From: CAWUIH01 sp963922495
Lineage (GTDB): Bacteria > Pseudomonadota > Gammaproteobacteria > Coxiellales > Coxiellaceae
Direction: 5' to 3'
Length of the DNA: 7,028 bases
NCBI GenBank assembly: GCA_963922495.1
Contig: CAWUIH010000072.1
Coordinates: 1-7,028, forward strand
Shown: one piece after another, positions 5,727-7,028 of the stretch
Layout: each line of letters opens with the position of its first letter
Position numbering within the stretch: the stretch's first letter is position 1
Notes under the pieces: generated by a model
The model's input: only the letters and a program-made list of their open reading frames with translations
What the model was told of the DNA's origin: nothing
Database searches by the model: none
Position numbers and translations under genes: made by a program

Positions 5727-5987
5727 ATGGATGCATCATACAGTGAACTTAGACAAAATTTAAAAAAAATGATTGATCAGACAGCAAGTAATCATGAACC
5801 TACATTTATTACGTCGCATAAAAAACGTAAGGCTGTTTTGCTATCTTATGAGGACTATTGTTCGTTAGAGGAAACCGCTTACCTATTAAAAAGCCCTAAA
5901 AACGCACAGCGATTGCTAAAGGCTATCTCTGATTTAGAAAGTAACAAAAATACTAAAAAACACGGCCTAATAGACGATGAAGCATAA
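5727..5987 (+). CDS. yefM: YefM-family antitoxin
   Basis: This 86-residue protein is the Phd/YefM-type antitoxin of the following YoeB toxin. The N-terminal half (ASYSELRQNLKKMIDQ, then the FITSHKKRKAVLLSYEDY segment) is the DNA-binding dimer fold typical of the family. The SLEETAYLLKSPKNAQRLL block, about residues 48-66, matches the conserved centre of E. coli YefM. The charged C-terminal tail is the part that wraps around and inhibits the toxin. The ATG at 5727 is preferred over an in-frame TTG at 5709, because the homology starts after it and GGGAG at 5711-5715 serves as ribosome binding site, although the spacing of 11 nt is a little long. The stop codon lies inside yoeB, an 11-base overlap, so the two are translated together. 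Confidence 0.93.
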   Translation: MDASYSELRQNLKKMIDQTASNHEPTFITSHKKRKAVLLSYEDYCSLEETAYLLKSPKNAQRLLKAISDLESNKNTKKHGLIDDEA

Positions 5988-6240
5988 CATCGTTTGGCAC
6001 TTTGATGCCTGGGAAGATTATTTGTATTGGCAAAAAAACGATAAAAAACTGGTACGAAAAATAAATGAATTAATCAAAGAAATTACTCGTAACCCTTTTT
6101 CTGGTACCGGTAAACCCGAACCGTTAAAACATGCCTTAGAAGGTTATTGGAGCCGTCGTATTACGCGAGAACACAGACTGGTTTATAAGGTGACAGATAA
6201 GAGTATACATATAGCGCAGTGCCGATATCATTATCAGTAG
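5977..6240 (+). CDS. yoeB: YoeB toxin, ribosome-dependent mRNA endoribonuclease
   Basis: This 87-residue protein is clearly YoeB, of the RelE fold. It binds the ribosomal A site and cleaves mRNA there, stopping translation until YefM is restored. The match to E. coli YoeB is strong throughout: DYLYWQ, KINELIK, the GKPEPLKH block (45-52), WSRRIT (58-63), EHRLVY (65-70) and the terminal CRYHYQ. The catalytic residues known from E. coli (E46, R65, H83) correspond to E48, R67 and H85, all present, so the toxin should be active. The gene is full length and overlaps yefM by 11 bases. No terminator is seen after the stop, and a mobile-element terminus begins 29 bases downstream at 6269. Confidence 0.96.
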   Translation: MKHNIVWHFDAWEDYLYWQKNDKKLVRKINELIKEITRNPFSGTGKPEPLKHALEGYWSRRITREHRLVYKVTDKSIHIAQCRYHYQ

Positions 6241-6333
6241 CAGCTTTGCGATTTTAGCTCCTTATTTTGAGGGTGGGCCTTGATTCGTGCGAAATGTTCC
6301 ACCTTTTGTCCATCTATCAATCAATCTGATGAG

Positions 6334-6548
6334 ATGGATAACATATTTTTCGATCAATTGGCCACTTTCGTTTTTTAAACCCCATGGTGATTAACTATCT
6401 GATTAAAAATAATAAAAACTCTTTACATTTATGGGCGCGATGGTTAGAATTCTTTTATCAGACAAATCATATCAATTGTTTGGACGTTTTTATTGTTGAT
6501 AAAAATCGACAAATCTTAGAGCCTGTGTTTGATTTGATCAAATCATAA
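6334..6548 (+). pseudogene. Remnant transposase ORF inside the 342-bp element, frameshifted
   Basis: An ATG at 6334 opens MDNIFFDQLATFVF and stops at TAA 6376-6378, right after a run of six T. The -1 frame continues without a stop from 6342 to the TAA at 6546-6548. It includes MVINYLIKNNKNSLHLWARW and LEFFYQTNHINCLD, then the tail VFIVDKNRQILEPVFDLIKS that is shared with 3549-3610. Joined by a one-base shift at the T run, the two frames give about 71 residues: the beginning and end of a transposase whose middle is missing. It is not expected to have transposase activity. The family was not recognised. Confidence 0.5.
6530..6545. repeat. Perfect 16-bp palindrome at the 3' end of the remnant ORF
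   Basis: TGATTTGATCAAATCA is a perfect palindrome covering the last codons before the TAA. The other copy, at 3592-3607, differs by one base (TGATTTGACCAAATCA) but still forms a 6-bp stem with a 4-nt loop. It may be a small stem-loop in the element or a chance result of the codons for DLIKS. No T run follows. Confidence 0.4.
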
Positions 6549-6959
6549 GAAAAACGGGTCATTATAAGTACAAAAGGTGGAACATTTCGCACGAATCAAG
6601 GCCCACCCTCCAGTTAAGGCTTTTTTAGCTATATCATCATACTCCTGTAAATTCAAATGCTGTTTAATTTTATTTTGATGATCTTGAATGACTGATCGGC
6701 GACGTTGATATTGACTGATTAATTCGCCGGGGAAATTTAATTGATAACTGACAAAGTCCAAAATTGCTGGGTCAATATCAAAGGAATTTTGTTTGGGAAA
6801 ATAATTACGAGTTTTAACAAAGGCCAATTGATACCCAAAACCAAGTTTGTTTTCCGGTGTTCTACAGAGCCGGATGACTCGCATATCGGCTTTACTGAGT
6901 TTACCCAAGGCTAAAATCTCTCTTCGGATAGCCATTGGGTTTTGGTCAAGTTGTTTCAT
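6543..6959 (-). pseudogene. tnpA: N-terminal fragment of a Tn3-family transposase, interrupted
   Basis: From the ATG at 6959 the first ~115 codons resemble the N-terminal DUF4158 domain of Tn3-family transposases: IRREILALGKLSKADMRVIR, then CRTPENKLGFGYQLAFVK (compare the D..LI..RR..ANRLGFAVQL pattern in Tn3 TnpA), a YFP motif, and the IKQHLNLQEYDD segment. A complete TnpA is near 1,000 residues, so almost the whole protein, including the DDE catalytic domain, is missing. Transposase coding stops at 6611, where the terminus of the 342-bp element begins. The frame runs on into that element and ends at 6543, adding about 22 foreign residues. GAGATGG just upstream of the ATG could act as ribosome binding site. 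No continuation of tnpA is found on the other side of the element, so the 3' part was deleted and not just displaced. Confidence 0.85.
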
Positions 6960-7028
6960 TTATAGCCATCTCAAAAACGAACGTATTGTGCACACGATTT
7001 TGTGTTGACGCAATCCGTGAAAAACTGC

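Larger units (their letters stand above)
6269..6610. mobile_element. 342-bp element with perfect 41-bp terminal inverted repeats (internally deleted IS or MITE-like)
   Basis: Positions 6269-6309 and 6570-6610 are exact reverse complements over 41 bp; the tip reads GAGGGTGGGCCTTGATTCGT inward. Between them are an ATG-initiated frame 25 bases inside the left repeat and a frame whose TAA ends 21 bases before the right repeat. That is the layout of an insertion sequence that lost most of its transposase. The right terminus also occurs at 3631-3671. No target-site duplication is visible: the left flank ends in CCTTATTTT and the right flank starts CAGTTAAGG. The two ends may therefore come from different insertions joined by recombination. 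I cannot assign a family. Confidence 0.8.

Noticed and set aside
6269..6610. The 41-bp repeats as ends of the Tn3 transposon itself
   Set aside because: One copy interrupts tnpA in mid-gene and the pair encloses fragments of a different short ORF, so they fit a separate small element better.

Overview
This is an AT-rich bacterial accessory region, probably from a gammaproteobacterium. The YefM/YoeB pair, the resolvase, the Tn3-type transposase and the codon use all suit a Legionella- or Piscirickettsia-like genome, but that is an impression and not a demonstrated assignment. No housekeeping gene, rRNA, tRNA or CRISPR array is visible. The window holds three addiction- or defence-type modules among remains of mobile elements.

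Layout, left to right. Positions 1-428 hold the 3' end of a probable single-pass membrane protein, broken by an apparent one-base frameshift near a G run. Positions 429-677 are non-coding and carry a cluster of short dyads that may be the control region of an AbiEi/AbiEii (type IV toxin-antitoxin / abortive infection) operon at 678-2311, whose two genes overlap by 4 bases. A 118-bp gap with a long, nearly perfect inverted repeat (2362-2400) leads into a single-chain fusion of a MNT nucleotidyltransferase and a HEPN domain (2430-3287). After it comes a 131-bp remnant of a mobile element (3541-3671).

Positions 3672-6268 form a distinct module. It holds a minus-strand protein of unknown family that ends in a canonical calmodulin-type IQ motif, about 490 bp of mostly non-coding DNA with a striking 35-nt palindrome, a minus-strand serine resolvase, a divergent control/res-like region, and a complete yefM-yoeB toxin-antitoxin operon. 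At 6269-6610 lies a 342-bp element with perfect 41-bp terminal inverted repeats that keeps what look like the first and last codons of a lost transposase. Its right end repeats 3541-3671 in direct orientation, so the whole 2.9-kb module is flanked by direct repeats of about 130 bp. The window ends with the first ~115 codons of a Tn3-family transposase (minus strand), cut off by the right end of the 342-bp element.

How it fits together (inference): the resolvase, res-like region, yefM-yoeB and tnpA fragment look like parts of one Tn3-family transposon carrying a TA passenger. Copies of a second, smaller element later inserted in and around it and removed most of tnpA, probably by recombination or deletion between copies. 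The direct repeats could let the 2.9-kb segment, including the IQ-motif gene, loop out by homologous recombination. The YefM-YoeB pair inside it would select against that loss. AbiE and the MNT-HEPN fusion just outside make the region a small defence/addiction island.
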